Of a stretch of DNA of 64,000 nt, positions 17,673-27,528 are shown in pieces (positions within the stretch are counted from its first letter, which is position 1; every line of letters starts with the position of its first letter). The stretch spans positions 111,415 to 175,414 of the forward strand of contig NZ_VANS01000001.1 in assembly GCF_005887615.1 (NCBI RefSeq), in the 5' to 3' direction. The notes below the pieces were generated by a model, which saw only the letters and a program-made list of their open reading frames with translations, was not told the origin of the DNA and did no database searches. The DNA comes from Sulfitobacter sabulilitoris. Lineage in GTDB: Bacteria > Pseudomonadota > Alphaproteobacteria > Rhodobacterales > Rhodobacteraceae. A program made the position numbers and the translations under genes.

Positions 17673-19013
17673 ATGTCGTGGGATAGCAAGGTTCTGTGGA
17701 CCGAAGGGCTGTTTTTGCAGCCTCACCATTTTCAGCAGGCCGACCGCTATACCGAAAGCCTGGTCGCGGGGCTGGCGCGGCGCATCGCCCCCTATGCCTG
17801 GGGCGTGTCGGCGCTGGACATCGACAGCGACGTGCTCAAGGTCGGGCAATTCGCGATCAAGGCCTGCACCGGGCTGACGCAGGATGGAACGGTGTTTCGC
17901 GTGCCCGACACCGAAGACCATCCGCCCGCCCTAGAGGTGCCATCGGACACCAAGGATTGCGTCGTCTACCTGAGCGTGCCGCAGCGCAGGCAGGGCGCCG
18001 CCGAAGCCGACCGGACCGGGGCCGAATTGTCGAACACGCGGTTCCGCATGGCCGAGATCGAGGTGACGGACACCGCGGGGTCGGGCAAGAAGGCGACGAT
18101 GCTGACAGTGGGCAAGCTGCGGCTGCAATTCGCGCTGGATGTGGATGACCTGGCCGACAGGCTGGTCATCCCCATCGCCCGCATCATCGAGGTGCGCCCC
18201 GACCAGGAGGTCATCCTCGACACCGGCTTCATTCCCTCGTGCCTCGACATACGCGCGGCCGCGCCGCTGACCGGCTTCGTGCAGGAACTCGAAGGGCTGC
18301 TGGCGCACCGCATGACCGCGTTGTCGGGGCGCATGGCGCAAAGCGGATCGGCCAAGGGTGCGGCCGAGATCCAGGATTTTCTGCTCCTGCAGACGATCAA
18401 CCGCCTGCTGCCCGTCGTGCGCCATGTCAACACCATGCAAAACGTGCACCCGGTGCAACTCTACCGTGATTGCGTCGCCCTGGCGGGGGAGTTGTCGACC
18501 TTCATGGCGCCGCAGAAACATCCGCCGGAATTTCCGCCCTACCAGCACCATGACCTGACCACGACCTTTGTCACCGTGATCCGGCTGTTGCGGCAATACC
18601 TGTCGTCGGTGCTGGAACAGACCGCCGTGTCGATCCCGCTGGAGCCGCGCAAATACGGTATCTCGGTGGGGGTGATCGCGGACCGCAAACTGATCAGCAC
18701 GGCGGGCTTTGTCCTGGCCGTCAGCGCGGATGTGCCCGCCGAGAACCTGCGCAGGCATTTCGCCGGGCAGGCCAAGATCGGATCGGTCGAGGAAATCCGC
18801 CAACTGGTCAACTCGGCGCTGCCCGGCATCCCGATGCGGCCCCTGCCGGTGGCGCCGCGCCAGATCCCCTACAGCGCGAACGTGGTGTACTTCGAACTCG
18901 ACAGCGACACGCCGATCTGGGGCAAGATGACGACCTCGGGCGGGATCGCGGTGCATGTGTCCGGCGAATATCCGGGCCTGACGATGGAGCTTTGGGCAAT
19001 CCGGCACGGGTAG
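17673..19013 (+). CDS. tssK: T6SS baseplate-membrane connector TssK
   Basis: 446 residues, normal length. The family's N-terminus is present (VLWTEGLFLQPHHFQQADRY), as are VHPVQLYRDCVALAGELS and the C-terminal IPYSANVVYFELDS, WGKM. TssK trimers link the baseplate wedge to TssL and TssM. It is directly followed by tssL at 12 bases, the standard tssKLM order. Confidence 0.96.
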   Translation: MSWDSKVLWTEGLFLQPHHFQQADRYTESLVAGLARRIAPYAWGVSALDIDSDVLKVGQFAIKACTGLTQDGTVFRVPDTEDHPPALEVPSDTKDCVVYLSVPQRRQGAAEADRTGAELSNTRFRMAEIEVTDTAGSGKKATMLTVGKLRLQFALDVDDLADRLVIPIARIIEVRPDQEVILDTGFIPSCLDIRAAAPLTGFVQELEGLLAHRMTALSGRMAQSGSAKGAAEIQDFLLLQTINRLLPVVRHVNTMQNVHPVQLYRDCVALAGELSTFMAPQKHPPEFPPYQHHDLTTTFVTVIRLLRQYLSSVLEQTAVSIPLEPRKYGISVGVIADRKLISTAGFVLAVSADVPAENLRRHFAGQAKIGSVEEIRQLVNSALPGIPMRPLPVAPRQIPYSANVVYFELDSDTPIWGKMTTSGGIAVHVSGEYPGLTMELWAIRHG

Positions 19014-19025
19014 TAAGGTGGGACC

Positions 19026-20399
19026 ATGACAATGTCAGACGATGATCCTTTTGCAGAGCCGAGCGACACCGATCGCACCGTGATCCGCCCCAATCCGGGC
19101 GGGCGCCGCCCTGCCGTCGCCGCCGCCGCGCCGGCCCCTGCCGCGCCCGCGCCGCAGACCCAGGAGCAGCCGCGGCAACCCGGCGCCGATGCCGCGTCTG
19201 GCGGGCCCGCGCTGACCGGTATGAACCCGCTCAACGCCGCGGCCGCGACGCTGTTCGCGCTGGTCAGCCGGATCCGCAACCGCGCGCAGCACCCCGACCC
19301 CGACGCCCTGCGCCGGTCCGTGGTGGCCGAGGTCCGCGCCTTCGAGGCCCGCGCCCTGCAAGAGCGCATCGATCCGGCGGCGATCAAGGTCGCACGCTAC
19401 GCGATCTGCGCCACGCTGGACGATGTGGTGCTGAACACGCCCTGGGGCGGGGCATCGCAATGGGCGCAGCAGTCGATGGTGGCCACCTTTCACCGCGAGA
19501 CCGTGGGCGGCGACCGGTTCTACGACCTGCTGGCGCGGCTGGAACAGGATCCGGGCCGCAACATAGACATGCTGGAATTCCTGTTCATGTGCCTGTCGCT
19601 CGGCTTCGAAGGTCGCCTGCGGGTGGAAGACGGCGGCGCCGACAAGCACGTCGAGATCCGTCGCGGCCTGGCGCGGATCATCCGCACGCAGCGCGGCGAG
19701 GCAGAGCGCACCCTGTCGCCGCATTGGATGGGCCTTGATATTCCGCATCGCGTCCTGTCGGCCTGGAAGCCCTTCTGGCTGTCGGTTGCGGCGGTTGCCG
19801 CCGTGCTGGGCGCGGGCTTCATGGTGCTGTCCTATCTGCTCAACGCGCAGTCGCAAAACCTGATCGGCCAGTTGTCCGTGCTTGACCCCGGCGGCATCGC
19901 CACGCTGGAACGGCGGGCGCCGCCCGTGGTCGTTCCGGCGGCACCCGCCGATGACGCGGCCCTGAAACGGGTGACGGAGTTCCTCCAGCCCGAGATCGAC
20001 GAGGGGCTTGTCAAGGTCCTGCACGACGCGACCACGATCACCATCCGCATCGCCGGCAACGGCATGTTCCGCTCCGCCTCCGACGCATTGGTCCCCAGCT
20101 TCCAGGCCCCGCTGACGCGGGTTGCGGACGCCTTGAAGGACACCAGCGGCCCGATCATCATCGCGGGCCATTCGGATGCATCGCCGATCAATACCGCGCG
20201 GTTCAAATCCAACATGGAACTGTCGCTGGCCCGCGCCGAGACGGTACTGAAAACGGTTTCGGGCCGGTTTCCGGACATATCGCGACTGCAGGCCGAAGGG
20301 CGATCGGACCGCGAACCCATCGCCACCAACGACACCCGCGAAGGCCGCGCCGCCAACCGCCGCATCGAGATCGTGCTTATCAAGGAGCAGCAGTCATGA
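19026..20399 (+). CDS. tssL: T6SS membrane complex protein TssL with C-terminal OmpA domain
   Basis: 457 residues in four parts: a Pro/Ala-rich N-terminus (about 1-60), the DotU/IcmH cytoplasmic helical domain (ARYAICATLDDVVLNTPWG), one membrane helix (about 245-275, WLSVAAVAAVLGAGFMVLSYLL), and a C-terminal OmpA-like peptidoglycan-binding domain (about 335-457, with IIAGHSDASPINTARFKSN and NRRIEIVL). The OmpA extension anchors the membrane complex to the cell wall. This matters here because no TssJ lipoprotein gene was found. The stop overlaps the tssM start. Confidence 0.95.
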   Translation: MTMSDDDPFAEPSDTDRTVIRPNPGGRRPAVAAAAPAPAAPAPQTQEQPRQPGADAASGGPALTGMNPLNAAAATLFALVSRIRNRAQHPDPDALRRSVVAEVRAFEARALQERIDPAAIKVARYAICATLDDVVLNTPWGGASQWAQQSMVATFHRETVGGDRFYDLLARLEQDPGRNIDMLEFLFMCLSLGFEGRLRVEDGGADKHVEIRRGLARIIRTQRGEAERTLSPHWMGLDIPHRVLSAWKPFWLSVAAVAAVLGAGFMVLSYLLNAQSQNLIGQLSVLDPGGIATLERRAPPVVVPAAPADDAALKRVTEFLQPEIDEGLVKVLHDATTITIRIAGNGMFRSASDALVPSFQAPLTRVADALKDTSGPIIIAGHSDASPINTARFKSNMELSLARAETVLKTVSGRFPDISRLQAEGRSDREPIATNDTREGRAANRRIEIVLIKEQQS

Positions 20400-23300
20400 G
20401 TTTCCTGCGGTTTCTGGGCTCGGGCATCGGCATCACGCTGATCGTCTCGGCCATCCTGTCGGCCTGCCTGTGGTTCCTTGGCGGATACCTCGGCATTGGC
20501 GATGCGCATCCCTTCGATAGCGTCGTGGGGCGGCTGGTGGGGCTGGCCGTGCTGTGGATCGTGGCGCTTTTGATCATTCTGGTGCTGGTGCTGCGCGCGT
20601 CGAAGAAAGACGACGCGCTGACCGAAGACATGGTGACGATGGCCGAGCCCGTCGCGGTGGAGGACGAGGCCGTCACCGCCGAGTTGGGCGAGATGCGCGA
20701 CAAGCTGAAGGCCGCGATGACGGGCCTGCGCCGCTCAAGGAAAGGGCGCGCGCATCTGTACCAACTGCCCTGGTACATCATGATCGGGCCCCCCGGCGCG
20801 GGCAAGACCACGGCCATCGTCAACTCCGGCCTGCAATTTCCGCTGTCCGACGAAGGCGAGGTCGCGGCCATCGGCGGGGTGGGCGGCACGCGCAACTGCG
20901 ACTGGTGGTTCACCGACAACGCGGTTCTGGTGGATACCGCGGGCCGTTACACAACACAAGAAAGCGACGCCGAGGCCGACAATGCCGCCTGGCTGGGGTT
21001 TCTGGGGCTGCTGAAAAAGCACCGCAAGCGCCAACCGATCAACGGCGCGATCATCGCGATCAGCCTGTCGGATCTGTCGATGCAGGACGAGATCACCCAA
21101 AAGGGCCATGCCCAGGCGATCCGCCGCCGTCTGCACGAGTTGCGCGAAAGGCTGGGCGTGCATTTCCCGGTCTATATCCTCTTTACCAAGGCCGACCTCA
21201 TCGCGGGCTTTGCCGAATATTTCGACGGGCTGGGCAAGCAGGAGCGCGAACAGGTCTGGGGCTTTACCCTGCCGCTGGCGAAAAAAGGCGCCAAGGCCGC
21301 ACCGACAGAGGCGTTCGACGCGGAGTTCGATCTGCTGGTCGATCAACTCAATACCCTGTCGCTCGAGCGGATCCAGAACGAGGCCGACCCGCAACGCCGC
21401 AGCATGATCGCAAGTTTCCCCGCGCAGGTGGCCTCGGTGCGCGGCGTCGCGCGCGATTTTCTCGCGGCGCTGTTCCAGGACAACAAATACGAACACCGCC
21501 AGATGCTGCGCGGCGTCTATTTCACCTCCGGCACGCAGGAAGGCACGCCCATCGACCGTCTTATGATGGGCATGGCGCGCACCTTTGGCATCGGCCGGCA
21601 GGCTATCGGATCGGGGCGTGGCACGGGCCGGTCCTACTTTCTGACGCAGCTTTTCGACACCGTGATCTTTCGCGAGGCGGGACTGGTGTCGGCGGATGAC
21701 CGGGTCGAGCGCCGCTACCGCTGGACCAAGCGCGCCTCGTTTGCCGCCGTCGCCGCCGCGGCGATCGGGATGGGTCTGCTGTGGGGCCGCAGTTACCTCG
21801 GCAATGCCGAGATGATCGCGACCACCCAGGCGCAGATTTCGACCTATCGCGAACAGGCCGCGCTGATCCCGCCCAGCCCGGTGGGCGACACCGACATGAT
21901 CTCGATCCTGCCCGCGCTCAATACCCTGCGCGATCTGCCCAACAACCCGACGGGCGGCCCGGCGCCGCGCCCCGACGGTCTGGGTTGGGGGCTGTACCAG
22001 GGCCGCGTGATCGGCAACGAGGAACGCCTGACCTACCGGTCCGCGCTCAACACGCATTTCCTGCCGCGGCTGCTGCTCAGGCTTGAAAACCAGATGCAGG
22101 CCAGCATCAATGACCCCGATCTGCTGTATGAAACGCTCAAGGTCTATCTGACGCTGGGCCGGGTCGGGCCGCTCAATCCCGATCTGGTGAAAAAGTGGAT
22201 GGCCGAGGACTGGGCCACCGCCTTTCCCGACATCGGGCGAGACCAGCAGCGCACCGATCTGGCCGGGCACCTTGATGTGTTGATGTCCGCCCCGATGCAG
22301 CCCATCGCGCTCAACAACGATCTGGTGGGCGCGGTGCAAAAGGTGCTGACCCAGATGCCGCAGTCGCAGCGGGTCTATAACGGGATCATCAATTCCCCGG
22401 TGGCCACCGCGCTGCCGGACTGGCGCCTGACCGATATCGGCGGCCCCGCCGTCGCACGCGCGTTCAGCCGGTCGTCGGGCAAACAGCTCAATGACGGGAT
22501 CCCCGGCATCTATACCTACGCCGGCTTCAACGAAGTGTTCCTGGAAGAGGCGCTGACCGTCGCCGCGCGCCTGCAAAGCGAAAGTTGGGTGCTGGGCGAA
22601 GCGGGGCGCCAGGAACAGAGCGAAGCCGCCCTGATGACCATGAGCCGTGATGTGCTTGGGCTTTATTACGACGATTTCATCCTGCACTACGACCGCTTGC
22701 TGGGCGATATCGACATCATCCCGATGAACGATCTGCCCAACGCGGTCGAGGTCACCAATGTCCTGTCGGGCAGCACGTCGCCCATCGCGAACGTGCTGAC
22801 GGCGGTGGCGCGCGAAACCAGGCTGACGGAGGAACCGGGCGGTGTCGATGCCGCGGCGGCGGCACCGGCCGGCACGCGGCTCTTTGCGCGCAAGCTATCG
22901 CCCAAAAGCCGGCTTTTCCTTCAGGCGATGATGCAGGTGCAGGCAAGCCAGAGCGGGCAGGAGCCCCCCGCGCCCGGTCAGCCGGTTGAGGATCATTTCG
23001 AATGGCTGCATCTGCTGACCGCGCAGAACGAAGGTCAGCCATCGGAACTCGATGCGCTGATCGACATCCTCAAGGACGTCTATCAGGATCTCAGCAACCT
23101 GAACTTCGCGGGCGGCGTCGGCAACCCGCAAGACAGCAGCACGGCCCTGCCGAGGTTTCAGGCGGCGGTGGGGCGGATCGAGGACGGCCCGCTCAAACGC
23201 TGGGCCTCGCAGATCACGGTGGGGTCCAAGGGCATCGCGACCGAGGGCACCCGCGCGGGCATCAACGCGCAATGGCAGCAATCCGTTCTGCCGTTATGCC

Positions 23301-23956
23301 AGCGTGTGACGACAAACACCTATCCCTTCAAGCGCCGCGCCAATGCCGATGCGGGCCTGGCGGAGTTTTCCGAACTGTTCCGCCCCGGCGGTCAGATGGA
23401 TGCATTTTTCACCAGCAACCTGGGCAAATTCGTGGACACGTCGAAACGTCCCTGGACATTCAAACCCGGTGGCGGCACGGATCTGGGGATTTCACAGGCG
23501 GTGTTGGGTCAGTTCGAGAATGCCGCGCTGATCCGCGATGCCTTTTTTGCGGGCGGCCCGGTTCTGAACCTGTCGTTTCAGGTCACACCCGAGGCGCTGG
23601 ACCCCAAGGCCAAGGGGATCCTGCTTGAGATCGACGGCCAGGCCGTCAGCTTTCAGCACCGCGACGGCACCCCGCGCCCCTTTGCGATCCGCTGGCCGGG
23701 GCCGGTGGGGGCGGCACGCGTCACCTTTACGCCCGAGCAGCGCAATTCCGAAAGCGTGATCCTGCGCAATGGCCCCTGGTCATGGTTTCGCATGCTGGAC
23801 GCGGCCGAGGTGCGCAACACCAACGCGCCCGACCGCAAGCGCGTGATCTTCAACCTGGGGGGGCGCATCGCGATCTTCCAGATGCAGTCGGGCACCGCGA
23901 TCAACCCCTTCACCCTCAGAGCTCTGGGGGAGTTCAGCTGCCCCAAGTCGTTCTGA
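20396..23956 (+). CDS. tssM: T6SS membrane complex protein TssM (IcmF/VasK)
   Basis: 1186 residues, normal length. Two N-terminal membrane helices (about 8-30 and 42-65) are followed by a cytoplasmic NTPase-like domain with an intact Walker A GPPGAGKT (131-138). A third helix (about 446-466) leads to a large periplasmic part with the IcmF-related and C-terminal VasK domains. TssM spans the periplasm in the trans-envelope complex. An intact Walker A is present in some TssMs and lost in others, so ATP binding is plausible here. Confidence 0.96.
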   Translation: MSFLRFLGSGIGITLIVSAILSACLWFLGGYLGIGDAHPFDSVVGRLVGLAVLWIVALLIILVLVLRASKKDDALTEDMVTMAEPVAVEDEAVTAELGEMRDKLKAAMTGLRRSRKGRAHLYQLPWYIMIGPPGAGKTTAIVNSGLQFPLSDEGEVAAIGGVGGTRNCDWWFTDNAVLVDTAGRYTTQESDAEADNAAWLGFLGLLKKHRKRQPINGAIIAISLSDLSMQDEITQKGHAQAIRRRLHELRERLGVHFPVYILFTKADLIAGFAEYFDGLGKQEREQVWGFTLPLAKKGAKAAPTEAFDAEFDLLVDQLNTLSLERIQNEADPQRRSMIASFPAQVASVRGVARDFLAALFQDNKYEHRQMLRGVYFTSGTQEGTPIDRLMMGMARTFGIGRQAIGSGRGTGRSYFLTQLFDTVIFREAGLVSADDRVERRYRWTKRASFAAVAAAAIGMGLLWGRSYLGNAEMIATTQAQISTYREQAALIPPSPVGDTDMISILPALNTLRDLPNNPTGGPAPRPDGLGWGLYQGRVIGNEERLTYRSALNTHFLPRLLLRLENQMQASINDPDLLYETLKVYLTLGRVGPLNPDLVKKWMAEDWATAFPDIGRDQQRTDLAGHLDVLMSAPMQPIALNNDLVGAVQKVLTQMPQSQRVYNGIINSPVATALPDWRLTDIGGPAVARAFSRSSGKQLNDGIPGIYTYAGFNEVFLEEALTVAARLQSESWVLGEAGRQEQSEAALMTMSRDVLGLYYDDFILHYDRLLGDIDIIPMNDLPNAVEVTNVLSGSTSPIANVLTAVARETRLTEEPGGVDAAAAAPAGTRLFARKLSPKSRLFLQAMMQVQASQSGQEPPAPGQPVEDHFEWLHLLTAQNEGQPSELDALIDILKDVYQDLSNLNFAGGVGNPQDSSTALPRFQAAVGRIEDGPLKRWASQITVGSKGIATEGTRAGINAQWQQSVLPLCQRVTTNTYPFKRRANADAGLAEFSELFRPGGQMDAFFTSNLGKFVDTSKRPWTFKPGGGTDLGISQAVLGQFENAALIRDAFFAGGPVLNLSFQVTPEALDPKAKGILLEIDGQAVSFQHRDGTPRPFAIRWPGPVGAARVTFTPEQRNSESVILRNGPWSWFRMLDAAEVRNTNAPDRKRVIFNLGGRIAIFQMQSGTAINPFTLRALGEFSCPKSF

Positions 23957-23958
23957 CC

Positions 23959-24579
23959 GTGACGGGGTTTTCCGCCTACGGCAAGATGCCGAGCACCGGG
24001 GATTTCCTGCGCATCGGCGCGCCGCCGTCCTTCGTCACGCCTTGGGACGCCTGGCTGCAATCGGTGCTGGGCACATGCCGGCAGGCGCTGGGGGCAGGGT
24101 GGCAGGACCTGTACCTGTCAGCCCCGATCTGGCGCTTCACGCTTGCGCCGCGGCTCGCGGGGCCCGCGCCGGTGCTCGGGGTCCTGATGCCATCGGTTGA
24201 CCGCGTGGGGCGGATGTTTCCGCTGACGCTGTTCGCCAAGATCGCCGGCGATCCGGTCGCGGCACACCGGGCCGGGGCCGCAACCTTTGCCAGGCTGGAG
24301 GACATCGCGCTTGACGCGTTGGATGAGGGGGCCAGCCGCGACCGCCTTGCCACGGTGCTTAGGGCGGTCGATCCGCCCGCCTGTCCGTCCGCGGTGGTGC
24401 CACGAGGCTCCCTCGGGCGGCAGACCGCGAAGGGCCTGAGCCTGTGGTCGGCCCTGGTGGGCGACACGCTGCGGACACAGGCCTTTGAAGGTCTGCCACG
24501 GCCCGAGGACGCCATCGGCTTTTTCGATCTGTCGCAGCCCTTTCGCCCCTCGGCCATGCCGCTGGATCTGTCTGCATGA
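23959..24579 (+). CDS. tagF: T6SS post-translational regulator TagF (ImpM/SciT)
   Basis: 206 residues of the TagF_N/DUF2094 family: GFSAYGKMPSTGDFLRIGAP at the start and GVLMPSVDRVGRMFPLTL. The best start is GTG at 23959, two bases after the tssM stop; no ATG is available before the conserved YGKMPSTGDFLR. In Pseudomonas TagF represses T6SS assembly post-translationally, partly through Fha. It overlaps the PP2C phosphatase start by four bases. Confidence 0.9.
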   Translation: MTGFSAYGKMPSTGDFLRIGAPPSFVTPWDAWLQSVLGTCRQALGAGWQDLYLSAPIWRFTLAPRLAGPAPVLGVLMPSVDRVGRMFPLTLFAKIAGDPVAAHRAGAATFARLEDIALDALDEGASRDRLATVLRAVDPPACPSAVVPRGSLGRQTAKGLSLWSALVGDTLRTQAFEGLPRPEDAIGFFDLSQPFRPSAMPLDLSA

Positions 24580-25289
24580 CCCGGCTGCGGCACAACGCGA
24601 CAACCCATGTGGGCCTTGTCCGCAAGGTCAACGAAGACAGTATTCTGGTGTTGCCGGATCAGCAGGTCTGGGTGGTCGCGGATGGCATGGGCGGGCATGC
24701 GGCAGGGGATTTCGCGTCGCAGACCGTGGTGGACAGCGTGGCCAGAATGCCGCTGACGGGCGATCCCGCGCAGCAGATGCAGGCGCTGCGACAGGCGATC
24801 GTGTCGGCGCATCAGGCGATCCTGCACGAGATCGCGGCGCGCGGCACCGGCACCATCGGCGCCGCCGTCGTTGCGCTGATGATTTCCGACTCGCATTTCG
24901 TGTGCTTCTGGGCGGGTGACAGCCGGCTTTACCGTCTGCGCGACGGCCGGATCGAGCTGTTGACCACTGACCATTCGGTCGTCGCCGGGCTGGTGGAGGC
25001 GGGCGAGATGACCTGGGACGAGGCCGAGCATCACCCGCAATCGAACGCCATTCTTCGCGCGGTGGGGGTGGGCGACGATCTGGAACTCGACAAGGTGCGC
25101 GGCCGGGTGGAACGGGGCGACCGTTTCTTGCTGTGCTCGGACGGGCTGAACAAATACGCGGGGTTCGACAGGTTGGCGCAGGTGCTGCGCGACGCGCCGA
25201 TCGAAACGGTCACCGAAACGCTGCTGGGCATCGCGCTCGATGGGGGCGGGGCCGACAACATCTCGATCATCGTGGTCGATGCGGTCTGA
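24576..25289 (+). CDS. pppA: PP2C-family Ser/Thr phosphatase (PppA-like)
   Basis: 237 residues with PP2C metal-binding motifs: VNEDS (about 20), the ADGMGGH box (about 35-41), and the closing GGGADNISIIVV. In T6SS clusters this enzyme reverses PpkA phosphorylation of Fha or TssL and resets firing. It is the last gene of the forward operon, translationally coupled to tagF, and convergent with the kinase gene. Confidence 0.93.
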   Translation: MTRLRHNATTHVGLVRKVNEDSILVLPDQQVWVVADGMGGHAAGDFASQTVVDSVARMPLTGDPAQQMQALRQAIVSAHQAILHEIAARGTGTIGAAVVALMISDSHFVCFWAGDSRLYRLRDGRIELLTTDHSVVAGLVEAGEMTWDEAEHHPQSNAILRAVGVGDDLELDKVRGRVERGDRFLLCSDGLNKYAGFDRLAQVLRDAPIETVTETLLGIALDGGGADNISIIVVDAV

Positions 25290-25314
25290 CCGCCGCGCGA
25301 TCAGCGCGCGGCGG
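25290..25314. terminator. GC hairpin between convergent pppA and ppkA
   Basis: CCGCCGCGCG-ATCAG-CGCGCGGCGG is a perfect 10-bp stem with a 5-base loop placed exactly between the two convergent stop codons, the ppkA stop lying in the loop and stem. It has no U-tract on either strand, so it is a weak or rho-assisted bidirectional terminator, or an mRNA 3'-end stabiliser. Confidence 0.5.
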
Positions 25315-27493
25315 TGATCAGGATGCCGGTATCCAGCGAACGCACCCGGCCCGAATAATCCTCGAGCGCCGCGGCATAGCCGCCGGCGCTTTCGGTCGTT
25401 GGCCGCAGGCCGTCGAACATCTGGTCCTCGGCATTGATGACGACGATTTGCGTCTTGCCCAATGTGCTGTCATCGACCGTGAAGGCCAACTTGCTGCCAT
25501 CGACCGCGTCCGACAGCGGGTGCGCCACGCGGATCGTGACAGGGCCTTCGCGCCCGGCGCGCAATGCATCGATGCGGTTGTCCTGCATCAGCAGGTTGGG
25601 CAAGAGGTGAAACACGTTGCCCGACACATCAAGCGCCGACACGAACAGGAACCCGCTGTTCACATCCGCCGGGATCACGACGTCGATCACCGGATTTTCG
25701 CCGACCAGGTAGCGCCCGGAGGGGTTGGATGCCCCGTCGCGGCCCATCCGAAAGTCGATGCCGAACCCGCCCGCGGGCGCATTGGGCAAAACCCCCGATA
25801 TGAGGCAGAGCGTCGGGTTCAGGATGTCGACGTTCATCACCAGGTCGCGATTGCCGATCGCGGCGGTCAGCGCGTCGGACAACGCTATGCGCGTGGACGC
25901 CCCGGCGACCGCGCCAAGCACCAGCACCTGGCTGTCTTCGGCATAGCCGACGACCGGCGGATCGATCAGTTGCAGCGGGCCGCAATCGGAGTGCGCCTGA
26001 AGGATCGGCGCGAGGGTCGCGGCGGCCAGAATGGGCGGGCGGTAGGCGATATCGACGGTGCCCGTCAGGCCGGCGGGCATGCTGTCGCCCGACAAGGCCG
26101 CACTCAGCCGGGCCTGTTCGTCGGCGTCCGCGGTACTGCCGGTGACCTTGACGCGGCTGCCGTCCGCCAGCACGCGCCACTCCGGCAAGACCGACACCAG
26201 GCCCAGAAGCTGCACCATGTCCTCGCCCCAGGTGGCCGGGATGTCGCCGCTCGACAGGGTCAGATCGGCGGTGCCGCCAAGGTCTTCGCCAAGCGCCCGG
26301 AGGTCGTCGCGAACCGATTCCGACGGTACGTTGCCGAGGATCTGGACCGGTTGGTTTTCGGGCCGTGCGGCGATCAGCGTATAGGGGTCCGCCACGGGAT
26401 AGCTGGGTGCCACCAGCGATCCGAATGCCCCCGAGAGGTATCCACCGGCCCCCAGGGCGGCAAGGCCGATCACCGCAACGATGCCGATCATCCCAGACCG
26501 ACCGCCCCGCTTGGCGGGCTGAGCCGGGGCGCGCGGCGGGGCGGGCGCGGGTGGCGGCATGTCGGGGGCGGGGGCCCTTGCGGCGGCGGTGGCGCGTGGC
26601 ACGATCACGGTCTTGTCGCTGTCGTCCCCGTCGCCGAAATCGATCTCCGCCGCATCCACGGCCGAGGCCGTGGGACTGTCGATTTCCGCCAGAACGTCTC
26701 GGGCCGTCTGCAACCGCTTTTCGCGGTCGGGATGGGTCATCTTGTCGATCAGCGATTTCAGCGGCTCGGGCACGCCTTCGGTATCGAGCGGCTGCGCCTT
26801 GCGGGTAATCACCTCCATCGGGTTGGTGCCGATATCGGGCGGCTTGCCCCGGAACGCCGCCAGCAGCAGTGCCCCGAGCGCATAGATATCGACCCGCGCG
26901 TCGGTCTGGCCGTTCAACTGCTCCGGTGCCGCATAGGCGTATTTCCCGGCGAATTCATTGCCCACGATCGTTTCCGCGCCGGGGTTGGTATCCTTTGCGA
27001 TGCCGAAATCGATGATCACCGGATCGGCGGGCTTGCCGTGGCGCAGGATGATGTTGTCGGGCGACAGGTCGCGGTGCACGATATTCTTGCCATGCGCGGC
27101 CACCAGCCCTTCGGCCACGCGGCGCGCAATGATCATCAATGCGTCTGCGGGCAGGCCGCCCTCCTTGATCTTGGCGTCAAGGCCGGGCCCCTCGACGTAG
27201 TCCATCACCAGATAGACCAGCCCCGCATCGGTGCGCTGATTGTCATAGTAGCGCACCACCGCATCGTGGCGGATCTCGCGCATTTCCTCTTCGCGCGTCA
27301 TCAGGGCCAGGAAGTCTTCGTTGCGCGAATATTCAAGCCTGAGCGCCTTGAGCGCCACCACCCGGCCCGAAATTTCGCTGCGCGCGCGGTACACTTCGGA
27401 GGTGCCGCCGCGGCCCAGAACCTGTTCGATCTTGTAGGTGTTGTTGAGCACGTCGCCGACCTGGAAGATGCCGCGCGTCTGGTCCGTGCTCAT
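25301..27493 (-). CDS. ppkA: Ser/Thr protein kinase PpkA with periplasmic sensor region
   Basis: 730 residues. The kinase domain (about 15-275) has the glycine loop LGRGGTSEVY, the VALKAL lysine, HRDLSPDN and DFGIAKD, so it should be active. A Pro/Ala-rich linker and one membrane helix (about 350-375) lead to a periplasmic part. That part includes a domain with the look of DUF4384 (about 600-690; GFLFVSALDVSGNVFHLLPN). Known T6SS kinases phosphorylate Fha after sensing the periplasm. It is encoded 35 bases after the OmpA-like gene, in the same orientation. Confidence 0.92.
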   Translation of the reverse strand: MSTDQTRGIFQVGDVLNNTYKIEQVLGRGGTSEVYRARSEISGRVVALKALRLEYSRNEDFLALMTREEEMREIRHDAVVRYYDNQRTDAGLVYLVMDYVEGPGLDAKIKEGGLPADALMIIARRVAEGLVAAHGKNIVHRDLSPDNIILRHGKPADPVIIDFGIAKDTNPGAETIVGNEFAGKYAYAAPEQLNGQTDARVDIYALGALLLAAFRGKPPDIGTNPMEVITRKAQPLDTEGVPEPLKSLIDKMTHPDREKRLQTARDVLAEIDSPTASAVDAAEIDFGDGDDSDKTVIVPRATAAARAPAPDMPPPAPAPPRAPAQPAKRGGRSGMIGIVAVIGLAALGAGGYLSGAFGSLVAPSYPVADPYTLIAARPENQPVQILGNVPSESVRDDLRALGEDLGGTADLTLSSGDIPATWGEDMVQLLGLVSVLPEWRVLADGSRVKVTGSTADADEQARLSAALSGDSMPAGLTGTVDIAYRPPILAAATLAPILQAHSDCGPLQLIDPPVVGYAEDSQVLVLGAVAGASTRIALSDALTAAIGNRDLVMNVDILNPTLCLISGVLPNAPAGGFGIDFRMGRDGASNPSGRYLVGENPVIDVVIPADVNSGFLFVSALDVSGNVFHLLPNLLMQDNRIDALRAGREGPVTIRVAHPLSDAVDGSKLAFTVDDSTLGKTQIVVINAEDQMFDGLRPTTESAGGYAAALEDYSGRVRSLDTGILITAAR

Positions 27494-27528
27494 AGGGGTA
27501 TCCTACGCTCGTTCGCCTGTGCCACCGG

